A stretch of 57,697 nucleotides of DNA. Source: Pyrinomonadaceae bacterium. GTDB taxonomy: Bacteria > Acidobacteriota > Blastocatellia > Pyrinomonadales > Pyrinomonadaceae. Below are positions 34,058 to 42,426 of this stretch, in pieces. A program made the position numbers and the translations under genes. Location: NCBI GenBank assembly GCA_013003215.1, contig JABDKD010000201.1, forward strand, positions 1 to 57,697. The letters run 5' to 3'. The notes beneath the pieces were generated by a model. That model made no database searches, was not told the DNA's origin, and saw only the letters and a list, made by a program, of their open reading frames with translations. Within the stretch, counting starts at the first letter, position 1; the number at the start of each line of letters is the position of its first letter.

Positions 34058-34621
34058 CTATTTGACCCGTTCCATATATTTCTCTTCTCTCGGGTTTACC
34101 CTTATTTTCTCACCTGCCGTCATAAACGGAGGGACGTAAAGGGTTACTCCATTCTCAAGCTTGGCAGGCTTATTCGAATTTGAAGCGGTCGCGCCTTTCA
34201 TAACCGGCTCAGTCTCAATTATTTCAAGCTCCAGCGATTGGGGAAGCAATACTCCAATCGGTGTGCCCTCAAAAAACTCAATTTCAATAGTAAGGCCTTC
34301 CATCAACCACTTCGCAGCATCCCCGAGATCTTCGTCGCTAATCGCAATCTGCTCAAACGTCTCGGAATTCATAAAGTGGTGCATATCTCCATCCGAGTAC
34401 AAATAATCCATGTCGTGCTGGTCAAGAACAGCCCGCTCGACATTCTCGTTTGACCTGAATCTGTGTTCGAAAGAATTTCCAGTGATCAGATTTCTGAGTC
34501 GTGTCTGCACAATCGCGCCGCCCTTTCCGGGTTGATTACGCTCAAATTCCATAACCTTGCAGGGAGCTCCGTCCAAAATGACGACATTACCCTTGCGGAG
34601 ATCGTTAGCCGATTTACCCAT
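34058..34621 (-). CDS. efp: Translation elongation factor P
   Basis: EF-P relieves ribosomes stalled at polyproline stretches. The 187-residue protein has the three beta-barrel domains and the modification loop QPGKGGAIV, where the tip residue is Lys33 (the position of beta-lysylated or deoxyhypusine-like Lys34 in other bacteria). The final block EKIRVNPREEKYMERVK is the family C-terminus. No modifying enzyme is encoded nearby. The start codon lies 28 nt after a TATAAT box and has no clear Shine-Dalgarno sequence. Confidence 0.95.
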   Translation of the reverse strand: MGKSANDLRKGNVVILDGAPCKVMEFERNQPGKGGAIVQTRLRNLITGNSFEHRFRSNENVERAVLDQHDMDYLYSDGDMHHFMNSETFEQIAISDEDLGDAAKWLMEGLTIEIEFFEGTPIGVLLPQSLELEIIETEPVMKGATASNSNKPAKLENGVTLYVPPFMTAGEKIRVNPREEKYMERVK

Positions 34622-34648
34622 AATGTTATTAATACTGCGTTTCCGCGG

Positions 34649-34676
34649 ATTATACTATGCTTTTTACTTATTAAAC
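34649..34676 (-). promoter_or_regulatory. Candidate promoter of efp
   Basis: A perfect TATAAT lies at 34649-34654 on the minus strand. The -35 region is weak (TTTAA at about the right distance). It overlaps the last codons of the upstream lipoprotein gene. Confidence 0.4.
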
Positions 34677-35182
34677 TCCAACGGTGCAGGCTCTTCGCCT
34701 TCGCCGGGTACTTCGATGTTCATACTGTTGTAAATCGAGGTAATAACAGCAATTTGCTTTTTCGCATCCACGAGGCTGGGGTCATTCTTGATGGCCTTTC
34801 GGAAATCGCCGATCGCGGCGGCGTATTGCCGGGCCGAAGTTAGAGCAACACCTCTTTCGAAATATGCCTTTCCGAGAGCCTTCTTATCCGCACCTGCCGA
34901 CTTCACGGCCGCATCAAGCTTGGTCGTGTCGATCGGATCACCGCTTCGGGACCATTTCCTTTTGGTCTTTGAAGGTTTGGGAACGGTCTCCGCGGGACCC
35001 GAGTTCGTATTATCAACAGGCTTTGCATCTTTCTTTCTCTCCAATGTATGCGAAGCGACCGTCTCTGAGACTCGTTTGCTTTGGTCCTTGGTATTTGTGA
35101 CCGGTTTTTCAGCTACTTCAGGGGCAGAACCCGCACATGCGGACAGCAAAGCTACCGCGAACAAATAAATCAGATTTTTCAT
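34664..35182 (-). CDS. TPR-containing lipoprotein
   Basis: The 172-residue protein has a short lipoprotein signal (MKNLIYLFAVALLSAC, Cys16), a charged low-complexity linker of about 75 residues, and a C-terminal segment with one or two TPR units (KALGKAYFERGVALTSARQYAAAIGDFRKAIKNDPSL). It is presumably anchored to the outer membrane with the TPR as a binding site. It ends before the efp start and lies 6 nt after the PEP-synthase-like gene, so the two are likely one operon. Confidence 0.75.
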   Translation of the reverse strand: MKNLIYLFAVALLSACAGSAPEVAEKPVTNTKDQSKRVSETVASHTLERKKDAKPVDNTNSGPAETVPKPSKTKRKWSRSGDPIDTTKLDAAVKSAGADKKALGKAYFERGVALTSARQYAAAIGDFRKAIKNDPSLVDAKKQIAVITSIYNSMNIEVPGEGEEPAPLEFNK

Positions 35183-35188
35183 GGTTGT

Positions 35189-37135
35189 TTAACTATTGTC
35201 GATAAAAGGCCGGGCTTGAAAAATATAGATCTGACCGGCGGCATATCCCCATTCTATGTCTTGATGAACGCGGTTTCCAAACAACCGTTTGATCTTATTC
35301 GCCGCCGTGACGAGTCTTCGGGAAACTTCGTCAGTCAGGACATTTCGTTCTCCATCGATCGGCACTTCCTTAACACCGCCTTTTTCATCGAATGTTAGAA
35401 GGGTTTCTTCCGCAGAGCGCGTCAAAACCTGAATTGCGTTAGAGGACCTCCGATAAAGTATCTGTTCCGCAATCTTCTTCCCGTCAACCACCTTGATTCC
35501 CAAACCGCGCTTAGCGCTAATGTAGATCGCGCCTTTGTTCTCGGCGTCAAATGGGTCTTTTGTGATCATTACCCCGGAACTTTCTGTCTTCACACCGATT
35601 TGCATGAGGACTCCCATGTAGGTTCCTTCATGCGAAATAAAATTCCGTTCACGCGCTTCATATGCCTCAAAATTCCAGAGTGACCCCCAAACGGTTTTGA
35701 CGGCCTCAATTATCGCATCCGGTTGTTTTACGTTGGCAACGGTCTCGTATAGGCCCGCACCACTGAAATCCGGCAGATCTTCCGCATTCGACGAGCTTCT
35801 GACGAACAAACCGAGTCCGCTCGCTTCCGTCTTCCACATCTGAAGAATCTTCTTCCTAAGTTCCGGATCAAATTTCGCTGCTTGTATCTTTTCGCGGAAC
35901 TCTTTGAGCTTTTGACGTCTATAACGCGGGTTGTGTACGAAATCGAGATCATCACGAAGATCTTTCATCTCTTCGTAGAAGCCATGCTTCTTCATAAACT
36001 CATCGTAATTGTAGAACGGAATCGAGAACCCGTTTGGGACCGAGATCCCCCTCATGCCGGCGCCGGCAATCTCGCCCAGATTCGCGGCCTTCGCTCCATA
36101 GCTGATGCTTTGCGATTTTTTGGTCTTTCGCAGCAGCGCGAGATCCTTCACCGAAAGGTCCGATTCAGGTGTTCTTATGACTTCGCCCAGAGCTTCCCTT
36201 CGCTTTTTTTCCTCATCGAGGATTCGCTTATCCGCACGAACAATCTTGTAATCGGTGAGCGTCGTCTCAAATTTCACCCACCAGGTATCAAACTCCTTGA
36301 ACAGCTTGTCCGCGTCCTTGATATAGGCGTTTGGAATACCCCATCCTTTCGCGAGTAGATTTACATGTGACAAAGGCGTTGAGGGCTTGGTCACGATGAT
36401 TCCACGAACCGGAGGCAAAGAAATTGGGACTTCTTTTAGGACCAGGATCTCGTTATAGCCAATTTCTACCGTGTCATCGAGTTTGTCGATAATGTGAAGC
36501 CTGCCGACCCCGGTCGCGGTGTTCAAAGCAAGGTATTCCTGATTTTTCGAGATTTCAGACGAAGTTACGATGGGAATTCCCAACTTAGCACTGAGTTCTT
36601 CGTGCCGGTTCGAATTCGGCTTGAATGAGACCTTTTCATAAAACGAAGAGTTAATTACATCATGGGTGGTCTTGATCTGGTCCGCCGGGACCATGTCTCC
36701 TTCCCAATACTCGAAGGTAAATTTCCCGACTGTGGACTGCCATGCAATCGTTCCCACAATAAACCTCCTGTTTTCTTTGATATAGATGTTGTTAAAGAGA
36801 TCTTCGCCCTTGAGGACAAGGTAGTTTCCTATTAAGAAGTCCTTATGAAACCTGTATTTTTGAGAATTGATGTAATAGATACGATTGTTCTTCTTCCGGT
36901 CAATTATAAACATCGCGTGCGGGAGCGCGTATGGCGTTTTTTGGTGATATACCCTGGCCATGAGGTCGAAGTCCTTACGCGAACCGATTTCCGAAAGATA
37001 CCTCTTTTTGGAATCGGGTTTCTTATTCATCACGCCCTTAGGTTCCCGGGTTGGTGATGGTTTTCTCGTGTATTGCGCCAGTGCAGGCACCGACAGCGAG
37101 CACGCCAATATGAGCAATTTAATTGCCAGTTTCAT
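35189..37135 (-). CDS. Exported PEP-synthase-like protein (swivelling His domain plus PPDK N-terminal domain)
   Basis: The 648-residue protein starts with a signal peptide (hydrophobic core 5-18, ALA-Q cleavage at about 20). Residues 205-270 form a PEP-utilising swivel domain with TPLSHVNLLAKGWGIPN, where His257 is the phosphohistidine candidate. From about 345 to the end is the ATP-grasp-like nucleotide domain of PPDK/PPS: YGAKAANLGEI, then RSSSNAEDLPDFSGAGLYET and QDIEWGYAAGQIYIFQARP. No PEP/pyruvate TIM-barrel domain is present. The order of domains is reversed compared with PpsA. Without the TIM barrel it cannot be a complete PEP synthase. Export is inferred from the leader, and would place an ATP-using fold where ATP is scarce. 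Confidence 0.8.
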   Translation of the reverse strand: MKLAIKLLILACSLSVPALAQYTRKPSPTREPKGVMNKKPDSKKRYLSEIGSRKDFDLMARVYHQKTPYALPHAMFIIDRKKNNRIYYINSQKYRFHKDFLIGNYLVLKGEDLFNNIYIKENRRFIVGTIAWQSTVGKFTFEYWEGDMVPADQIKTTHDVINSSFYEKVSFKPNSNRHEELSAKLGIPIVTSSEISKNQEYLALNTATGVGRLHIIDKLDDTVEIGYNEILVLKEVPISLPPVRGIIVTKPSTPLSHVNLLAKGWGIPNAYIKDADKLFKEFDTWWVKFETTLTDYKIVRADKRILDEEKKRREALGEVIRTPESDLSVKDLALLRKTKKSQSISYGAKAANLGEIAGAGMRGISVPNGFSIPFYNYDEFMKKHGFYEEMKDLRDDLDFVHNPRYRRQKLKEFREKIQAAKFDPELRKKILQMWKTEASGLGLFVRSSSNAEDLPDFSGAGLYETVANVKQPDAIIEAVKTVWGSLWNFEAYEARERNFISHEGTYMGVLMQIGVKTESSGVMITKDPFDAENKGAIYISAKRGLGIKVVDGKKIAEQILYRRSSNAIQVLTRSAEETLLTFDEKGGVKEVPIDGERNVLTDEVSRRLVTAANKIKRLFGNRVHQDIEWGYAAGQIYIFQARPFIDNS

Positions 37136-37192
37136 ATCTAGTCTCTTCTGTGAATTCCGAAAAAAATCGTTGAGCCTGAATTCTAAACCGAG

Positions 37193-38455
37193 TCAGCCTT
37201 CGCTCAAAACTTGTTCTATAGCGTCGCAAGCGGTTTCAGTCCCGCTTTCGGAGGCTATGATGCTCGCCAAAGCGCCCGCTTTTGCCTTGTAACTTTTGTC
37301 CGTCAATACCTTTTCCAGTTCTCTTGCTGCCAATTCGGCTGAGTATTCGGTTCTCCGAATGGTTCTCGCGACCCCTCGCCTGACACAGCGTGCTGCGTTA
37401 TCCGGCTGGTCGTGAGAAAAAGGCACGATCAAATGCGGAACACCGGCCTTGAGAACCTGCGCCGTCGTCCCGACGCCTGCCTGATGAACAATGCACGCCG
37501 CTTTGGGAAACAACTCCCCGAAAGGTGCGTAGTCATAACCTACCCTCTCCGAATCCAGTCCGTGAGGCCTTTCATTAAAAATTCCATATAGGCAAACGGC
37601 CCGCTTTTCCAATAATTTCGCAGCCGCTATGCTCTTTTCGAAGTAGTCCCCTGGATCCATTACCGCGGCCGAACCTAAAGTAAACACGATCGGCGGCTCG
37701 CCATTCTCGATAAACCGCAATAGCTCGTCGGGCATCACGCCGAGATCCTTCCTTCCGTCGTAAAAGCAAAAACCTGTCTGAACGGTGCTTTCGGGCCAGT
37801 CAGGACGGGGTTTGCCGAATGCCTCTGAAAAAAGCGCCAGATGTAGATCTTTGGAAAACCGGCCCCACACCAAGGGATCATGGTCAGGATCCAGACCCAG
37901 TTCGGTTCTGAATGCGCGGTAATCTTCAAACCAACTCTTAATGACGCGGGTCATGACAGAAAACGTAAATCTCTGAAACAGAGGCCCCAGAAAGTTCAAG
38001 TACTTAAGATACTCCGCGTTGGGGAAAATATTTGGCTCGTAGGCTGAGAACATTGAGAGCGGAGCCATCGTTGTCGAAACAAGTTTTAGATTGAGTTTCT
38101 CCGCTACGGAGTGTGAGGCGAAGACGACCTCACCGGCTACCAAAACGTCCGCCCCATCACATGCTGCCAAAAGATCTTCATACGAGTCCCTGATTGCAGG
38201 CAGAAGGAACTCCGTAATAAGTGTTTCGGAGCCGCTTTTCGAGTCCATGACCCGTTTAGCCGCTTCCCTGTCTTCCGGATCGAGATCGGGACTAAGCGAC
38301 GAGAACTCGAATCCCAGTGTGCCAATCTTTTCGCGGTAGGCTTCAAGCGTCACGATCTTTACATCGTGACCACGGTCCCTTAGTTCAATTGCAATTGCGA
38401 GTAACGGGTGTAGATCGCCAAGCGACCCGTATGGAGCGAGTACAATTTTTGACAT
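37193..38455 (-). CDS. GT1-family (UGT-like) glycosyltransferase
   Basis: The 420-residue GT-B enzyme resembles macrolide, sterol and rhamnolipid glycosyltransferases. The N-terminal phrase APYGSLGDLHPLLAIAIELRDRGH is the typical acceptor-side start, and the C-terminal donor-binding signature is present as VHQAGVGTTAQVLKAGVPHLIVPFSHDQPDNA, a complete UGT consensus (HxGxGTxxExLxxGxPxxxxPxxxDQ). The acceptor is unknown. Its neighbours are a small membrane protein and DUF4126. The C-terminus is close to the PEP-synthase-like gene (57 nt). Confidence 0.88.
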   Translation of the reverse strand: MSKIVLAPYGSLGDLHPLLAIAIELRDRGHDVKIVTLEAYREKIGTLGFEFSSLSPDLDPEDREAAKRVMDSKSGSETLITEFLLPAIRDSYEDLLAACDGADVLVAGEVVFASHSVAEKLNLKLVSTTMAPLSMFSAYEPNIFPNAEYLKYLNFLGPLFQRFTFSVMTRVIKSWFEDYRAFRTELGLDPDHDPLVWGRFSKDLHLALFSEAFGKPRPDWPESTVQTGFCFYDGRKDLGVMPDELLRFIENGEPPIVFTLGSAAVMDPGDYFEKSIAAAKLLEKRAVCLYGIFNERPHGLDSERVGYDYAPFGELFPKAACIVHQAGVGTTAQVLKAGVPHLIVPFSHDQPDNAARCVRRGVARTIRRTEYSAELAARELEKVLTDKSYKAKAGALASIIASESGTETACDAIEQVLSEG

Positions 38456-38464
38456 CGTTATCGA

Positions 38465-38728
38465 CTATTCAGTGAATTCGTTTTCGAACTGATTCTCAGC
38501 AGCAGGAGTTTGATCAGCACCGCCCAACTCACCGACTCTATTTCGCTCTCTATGAGCAAGACGCTCCTTGACCTGAAACCTGATGCCGACAAAGAAGCAG
38601 ACAGAACCAACGACCGCGGCAACGAACATGAGGTCAGTATTCCCAACCAGATAGAAGTAAACGGCGGTCGCAATCAGCGCCGCCGCAAAAATCTGAGAAA
38701 TTCTTTCGAGTGCTTTATTCGAAATCAT
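38465..38728 (-). CDS. Uncharacterised two-span membrane protein
   Basis: The 87-residue protein has two helices at about 9-27 and 30-48 joined by a short loop (GNTDLM), then a charged tail rich in Arg then Glu/Asn. No family is recognised. It lies 9 nt before the glycosyltransferase gene and 15 nt after the DUF4126 gene, in one apparent operon. Confidence 0.7.
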   Translation of the reverse strand: MISNKALERISQIFAAALIATAVYFYLVGNTDLMFVAAVVGSVCFFVGIRFQVKERLAHRERNRVGELGGADQTPAAENQFENEFTE

Positions 38729-38743
38729 ATCTGATACTTCGAA

Positions 38744-39370
38744 CTACGGTGCTTCGCGTGCCACTTCCTTGATTCCCGCACCCTTAATCAGCGCCCTTGT
38801 AGCACTGAGCATTCGGCGGATGGCACGAAAAACCTTCGGCGCGAACCAAAGAAAGAAAAGACCAAACATAACGAGTAGTATGGCGATCAAGATCGGAGCG
38901 AGTACCGCCAAGAGGGTTCCTACAAACGCAAGAATGTCTTCCGTTATCGAAAGAGTCCAGTTTGAGACGGGTTCGGGCGACATATTCGCCACCCCTCTGA
39001 CTGCAGCCTTCGTTCCATGTGACGAAAGTGCCAGACCGCCACCCAAAAGCGTGGCAATCACGACTACAACTGAATCCATGTCGGTCGTCGCCGAGTAAGC
39101 GATTATCGCTCCCGCGGGAACACGGATAAAGGTATGAATAACGTCCCAGACGCTGTCTACGTAAGGAACCTTATCTGCAACAAATTCAACAATATAAAGC
39201 CCTCCGGCAATACCGATGATCACCCAGTTGTCGAGGACTTCCAGCCCTCCCGGCAATTCAATTGAGGTAAGTTTTTGCAGCAGTCCCAATACTGAAACGG
39301 TCGCATAAAGATTGATTCCCGATGTCCAGGCCGATCCAAGCGCCAAAGTTAATGTTGAGAACCATTCCAT
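38744..39370 (-). CDS. DUF4126 domain-containing membrane protein
   Basis: The 208-residue protein has about five spans and the DUF4126 landmarks SAWTSGINLYATVSVLGLL near the start, EFVADKVPYVDSVWD and the Gly-Ala-rich LGGGLALSSHGTKAAVRG. Function unknown; similar proteins appear in many bacteria next to membrane enzymes. It is 37 nt after the NtrC-type regulator gene (39408) and shares the strand with the glycosyltransferase cluster. Confidence 0.85.
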   Translation of the reverse strand: MEWFSTLTLALGSAWTSGINLYATVSVLGLLQKLTSIELPGGLEVLDNWVIIGIAGGLYIVEFVADKVPYVDSVWDVIHTFIRVPAGAIIAYSATTDMDSVVVVIATLLGGGLALSSHGTKAAVRGVANMSPEPVSNWTLSITEDILAFVGTLLAVLAPILIAILLVMFGLFFLWFAPKVFRAIRRMLSATRALIKGAGIKEVAREAP

Positions 39371-39407
39371 TTGTCTGACTCCTTCTTTCTAATCCCAGGT
39401 TGGTGAA

Positions 39408-40739
39408 CTATTCGTCATCACCGTCCTTTTTAATGCCATATTTCTCCAGCCGGTACTGAAGCGTCCTAAAGGTGAGTCCCAACAACTTCGCGGACTTCGT
39501 AATATTGTTGTCCGTTCTATCCATTGCCTGCATGATAAGGCTTCGTTCAACATCTTCGAAGTTGACTCCATTGGGTGGCAGTTTGAACTGAACATCGGCG
39601 CTTCCGCCGGCATCTGAAAGCATCTCGGGGGGCAGGTCATCAACTGTGATCGTATCATTCTCGCAAAGTAGAATCGCACGCTCCACGGCAGACTCCAATT
39701 GTCTGACGTTTCCCGGATAACTGTAGTTCGCCATGACCTTATCCGCGTCCTTCGAAATCCTGATCTTACGATTTGTGTCCCGCGTATATTTGCGAATGAA
39801 ATAATCCCTGAGAAGTGGAACATCCGAACCCCTGTCCCTCAGAGGCGGAATTTCCAGAGAAAGTACATTCAACCTATAGTACAGGTCTTCCCTGAACCTC
39901 CCTTCCTCGGTCATCTTCAATAGATCTCTGTTCGTCGCGGCGACAACTCGAACATCAATATTGATTTCCTTAGTCCCTCCGACTCTTCTGATCTGTTTTT
40001 CCTGCAGAGCCCGCAAGATTTTTGCCTGCAGGGAGATATCCAGCTCTCCGATCTCATCCAGGAAGAGGGTACCGCCGTCAGCAACTTCAAAGAGACCCTT
40101 TTTCTCGCCGACCGCTCCGGTAAACGATCCCTTTTCGTGACCGAACAATTCGCTCTCCAGCAAGTTTTCATTTATCGCGGCGCAATTCACCGCCTGAAAG
40201 ATCTGATCGGCCCTCTCCGAGTTCTTGTGTATCGATCGTGCGATCAATTCTTTGCCCGTCCCGCTTTCACCTCGAATCAGCACCGTCGAATTCGATTTCG
40301 CGATCTTTAGAATCAGTTTTTTAACCCTGTCCATCTCGTCTGATTCGGAAACAATCTCCACATCGAGGGTCGAGAGTTTATTGAGGGCCCTCGAGATCGT
40401 TTCCAGAAGCTTCTCGGAGTCATAGGGTTTTTGGAGATAGTCGAAGGCACCGAGCCTAAGCGCGTCGACTGCTGAATCGACAGAGCCATGCGCCGTTAGA
40501 AGTACCACGATAATGCTTTTGTCGTAGTCAGTAAGTTGTTTGAGCAGGTCAAGACCCGACATGCCGGTCATTTTCAGATCGGTAAGGACAAGGTCAAAAT
40601 GCCTGTCGGCCACGAACTTCATAGCCGCTTCACCTGACGAAGCTGTTGTCACGTCGTAACCTTCGCCCGAGAGAATCATCTCGAGAATCTCACGTTGACC
40701 TTTTTCGTCATCTACTACTAGGATCGATTTTCTGCTCAT
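39408..40739 (-). CDS. Sigma-54-dependent response regulator, NtrC family
   Basis: The 443-residue regulator has an N-terminal receiver domain with the phospho-acceptor at Asp54 (VLTDLK) and Lys near 104, a central AAA+ domain with Walker A GESGTGKE (about 163-170) and the sigma-54-contacting loop GSFTGA in place of the commoner GAFTGA, and a Fis-type helix-turn-helix at the C-terminus (NNITKSAKLLGLTFRTLQYRL). The organism should therefore have sigma-54. It overlaps its cognate kinase gene by 4 bp. The GAFTGA Ala-to-Ser change is seen in several active members. The target genes are unknown. Confidence 0.93.
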   Translation of the reverse strand: MSRKSILVVDDEKGQREILEMILSGEGYDVTTASSGEAAMKFVADRHFDLVLTDLKMTGMSGLDLLKQLTDYDKSIIVVLLTAHGSVDSAVDALRLGAFDYLQKPYDSEKLLETISRALNKLSTLDVEIVSESDEMDRVKKLILKIAKSNSTVLIRGESGTGKELIARSIHKNSERADQIFQAVNCAAINENLLESELFGHEKGSFTGAVGEKKGLFEVADGGTLFLDEIGELDISLQAKILRALQEKQIRRVGGTKEINIDVRVVAATNRDLLKMTEEGRFREDLYYRLNVLSLEIPPLRDRGSDVPLLRDYFIRKYTRDTNRKIRISKDADKVMANYSYPGNVRQLESAVERAILLCENDTITVDDLPPEMLSDAGGSADVQFKLPPNGVNFEDVERSLIMQAMDRTDNNITKSAKLLGLTFRTLQYRLEKYGIKKDGDDE

Positions 40740-42250
40740 TTTTGTAATTCTATGTCGTCTTTCTTTGCTGACGGAACTCTCACTGTAATTGTTGTTCCTT
40801 CTCCGAGTCGCGAGTCAATCGAGATCTGTCCCGAATGATCGTCGATAATCTTTCTTACGATGGCAAGTCCCAATCCGGTTCCAGTTTCCTTTGTAGAGAA
40901 ATATGGCTGAAATATCTTCTCCAGGTTTTCTTCCGGAATTCCAACACCGGTGTCCTTCACCTCGACAATCACCGTATCGCCGTCCTGATAAGTAATCACA
41001 CTGAGCTTGCCCCCGGTTGATTCCATTGCCTGGACGGAGTTAATTAGTAGGTTATTAAAAACGGACCGAAGCACCTCTGAGTCACCGGTGATCTTCGAAA
41101 TTCCGTCTCTTTCGACAAAACTCACTTTGATCGCGAGTTCTTTCGCCTGAGGCTCTACAATCCTCAAACTGTCTTCAATTACGGGCCTGATGTTCATAGG
41201 CTTCAGGTCCAGCTTCACGGGGCGCGAATAGCGCAGGAAATCAGAAACCTGACGATTGATCCTGTCTACTTCTATCTTCAGTTGTTCTGTTAGCTTCCGG
41301 AAGTTTTCCTTCTTTTCTTCCTCTTCCGGCGCGAATTTATTGCGTAAATGGTCAAGAGATAAATTGATGTAATTCAAGGGGTTCCGAATCTCGTGAGCAA
41401 TTGCTGAGGCCAGCCTGCCGACCACGGCCGATTTTTCTGCTTCCTGAAGCTGTTTTTGGAGGTCACGGTTTTTCTCCAGTTCCTTTGTCATCACATTGAA
41501 CTGGCTGGTGAGATGTCCGATCTCGTCGTTTCGGTCACTAAACGCTAACCGAAAGTCGTATTCGCCGCGGCCAACTCGTCGTGCAGCTTTTGAAAGCTCG
41601 GCGATAGGTCGAGTAAATCTCCAAACCAGCGCGATTGTAACGCCGATCGAGATCAGGAGAATCGCGAGCGTATACGCAAGAGGCTGGGCAGCCCGAAAAA
41701 ACGAGCGAGTATTGTCCGGTTTGAGGATTACCATCACGTACCATCGCCCGTCGCTTGTTTCTATAGGAATCGCGTGAGCCTCTCCCTTGTCTTCATGAGG
41801 AGCAGTTTCCGCCCGATTCGGAAATTTAACGATATCGTCTCCAAGCCGGTCTCGTCCTTCCATTAGAGGCGGGAGGTCCTTGATGTCCATCAGGTTCAAC
41901 ATCACGATCTCGTCATCCTCCCCCTGTGTAGGAAGGTACTTGTCCGTTAGGCTGTCGTTAACCTGCCAATTCGAGTTGATAATGAGGATATCCTGAATCC
42001 GCTCGGTCGTTCGTTTGTCGTAAAAGGGCTGTCCTTCTTGTTTTACGAAGTCACGAAGACGATCATCTGAGGTAAGGCTGTTGAAGCCAAGGGCGATTCC
42101 CGCAAGGAATGCCTGCTCTTGTTGCTCGAGAAGCCTCGCGTTCTCATTTTGACGCTGAAGGTTAAGGTAGTACTGGACGCTGAGCGTTGTTATCAACAGC
42201 AAGGCGAGGATCAAAAGAAGCCGTCCCCGAAATGTACTTAGAAAATTCAT
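40736..42250 (-). CDS. Sensor histidine kinase with HAMP domain
   Basis: The 504-residue inner-membrane kinase has a first span at about 9-27, a periplasmic sensor domain (about 30-195), a second span (about 198-218), a HAMP domain, a HisKA dimerisation helix with the phospho-acceptor in AIAHEIRNPLNYI, and a HATPase domain with N-box (NLLINSVQAM), DTGVGIPEENLEKIF and GTGLGLAIV. It phosphorylates the NtrC-type regulator encoded just downstream, with which it overlaps by 4 bp. The sensed signal is unknown. It is divergent from the transpeptidase gene at 42427, so it may respond to the cell wall. Confidence 0.93.
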   Translation of the reverse strand: MNFLSTFRGRLLLILALLLITTLSVQYYLNLQRQNENARLLEQQEQAFLAGIALGFNSLTSDDRLRDFVKQEGQPFYDKRTTERIQDILIINSNWQVNDSLTDKYLPTQGEDDEIVMLNLMDIKDLPPLMEGRDRLGDDIVKFPNRAETAPHEDKGEAHAIPIETSDGRWYVMVILKPDNTRSFFRAAQPLAYTLAILLISIGVTIALVWRFTRPIAELSKAARRVGRGEYDFRLAFSDRNDEIGHLTSQFNVMTKELEKNRDLQKQLQEAEKSAVVGRLASAIAHEIRNPLNYINLSLDHLRNKFAPEEEEKKENFRKLTEQLKIEVDRINRQVSDFLRYSRPVKLDLKPMNIRPVIEDSLRIVEPQAKELAIKVSFVERDGISKITGDSEVLRSVFNNLLINSVQAMESTGGKLSVITYQDGDTVIVEVKDTGVGIPEENLEKIFQPYFSTKETGTGLGLAIVRKIIDDHSGQISIDSRLGEGTTITVRVPSAKKDDIELQK

Positions 42251-42426
42251 CTAGTTAGCCTTGCCGTGTTGAGACACAAATTTCGCACCCATTTTCTTGT
42301 CGATCAAGCGAGTTGAATGTTATAGTTTTGAATAGCTCGAAATCAAATGAGCTGTTCTCTTCCACAGACCTCTCCTCAGATTTTTACATTAACCGTTCAT
42401 CGATTCTTCCGAGGTATTGATTTCTG

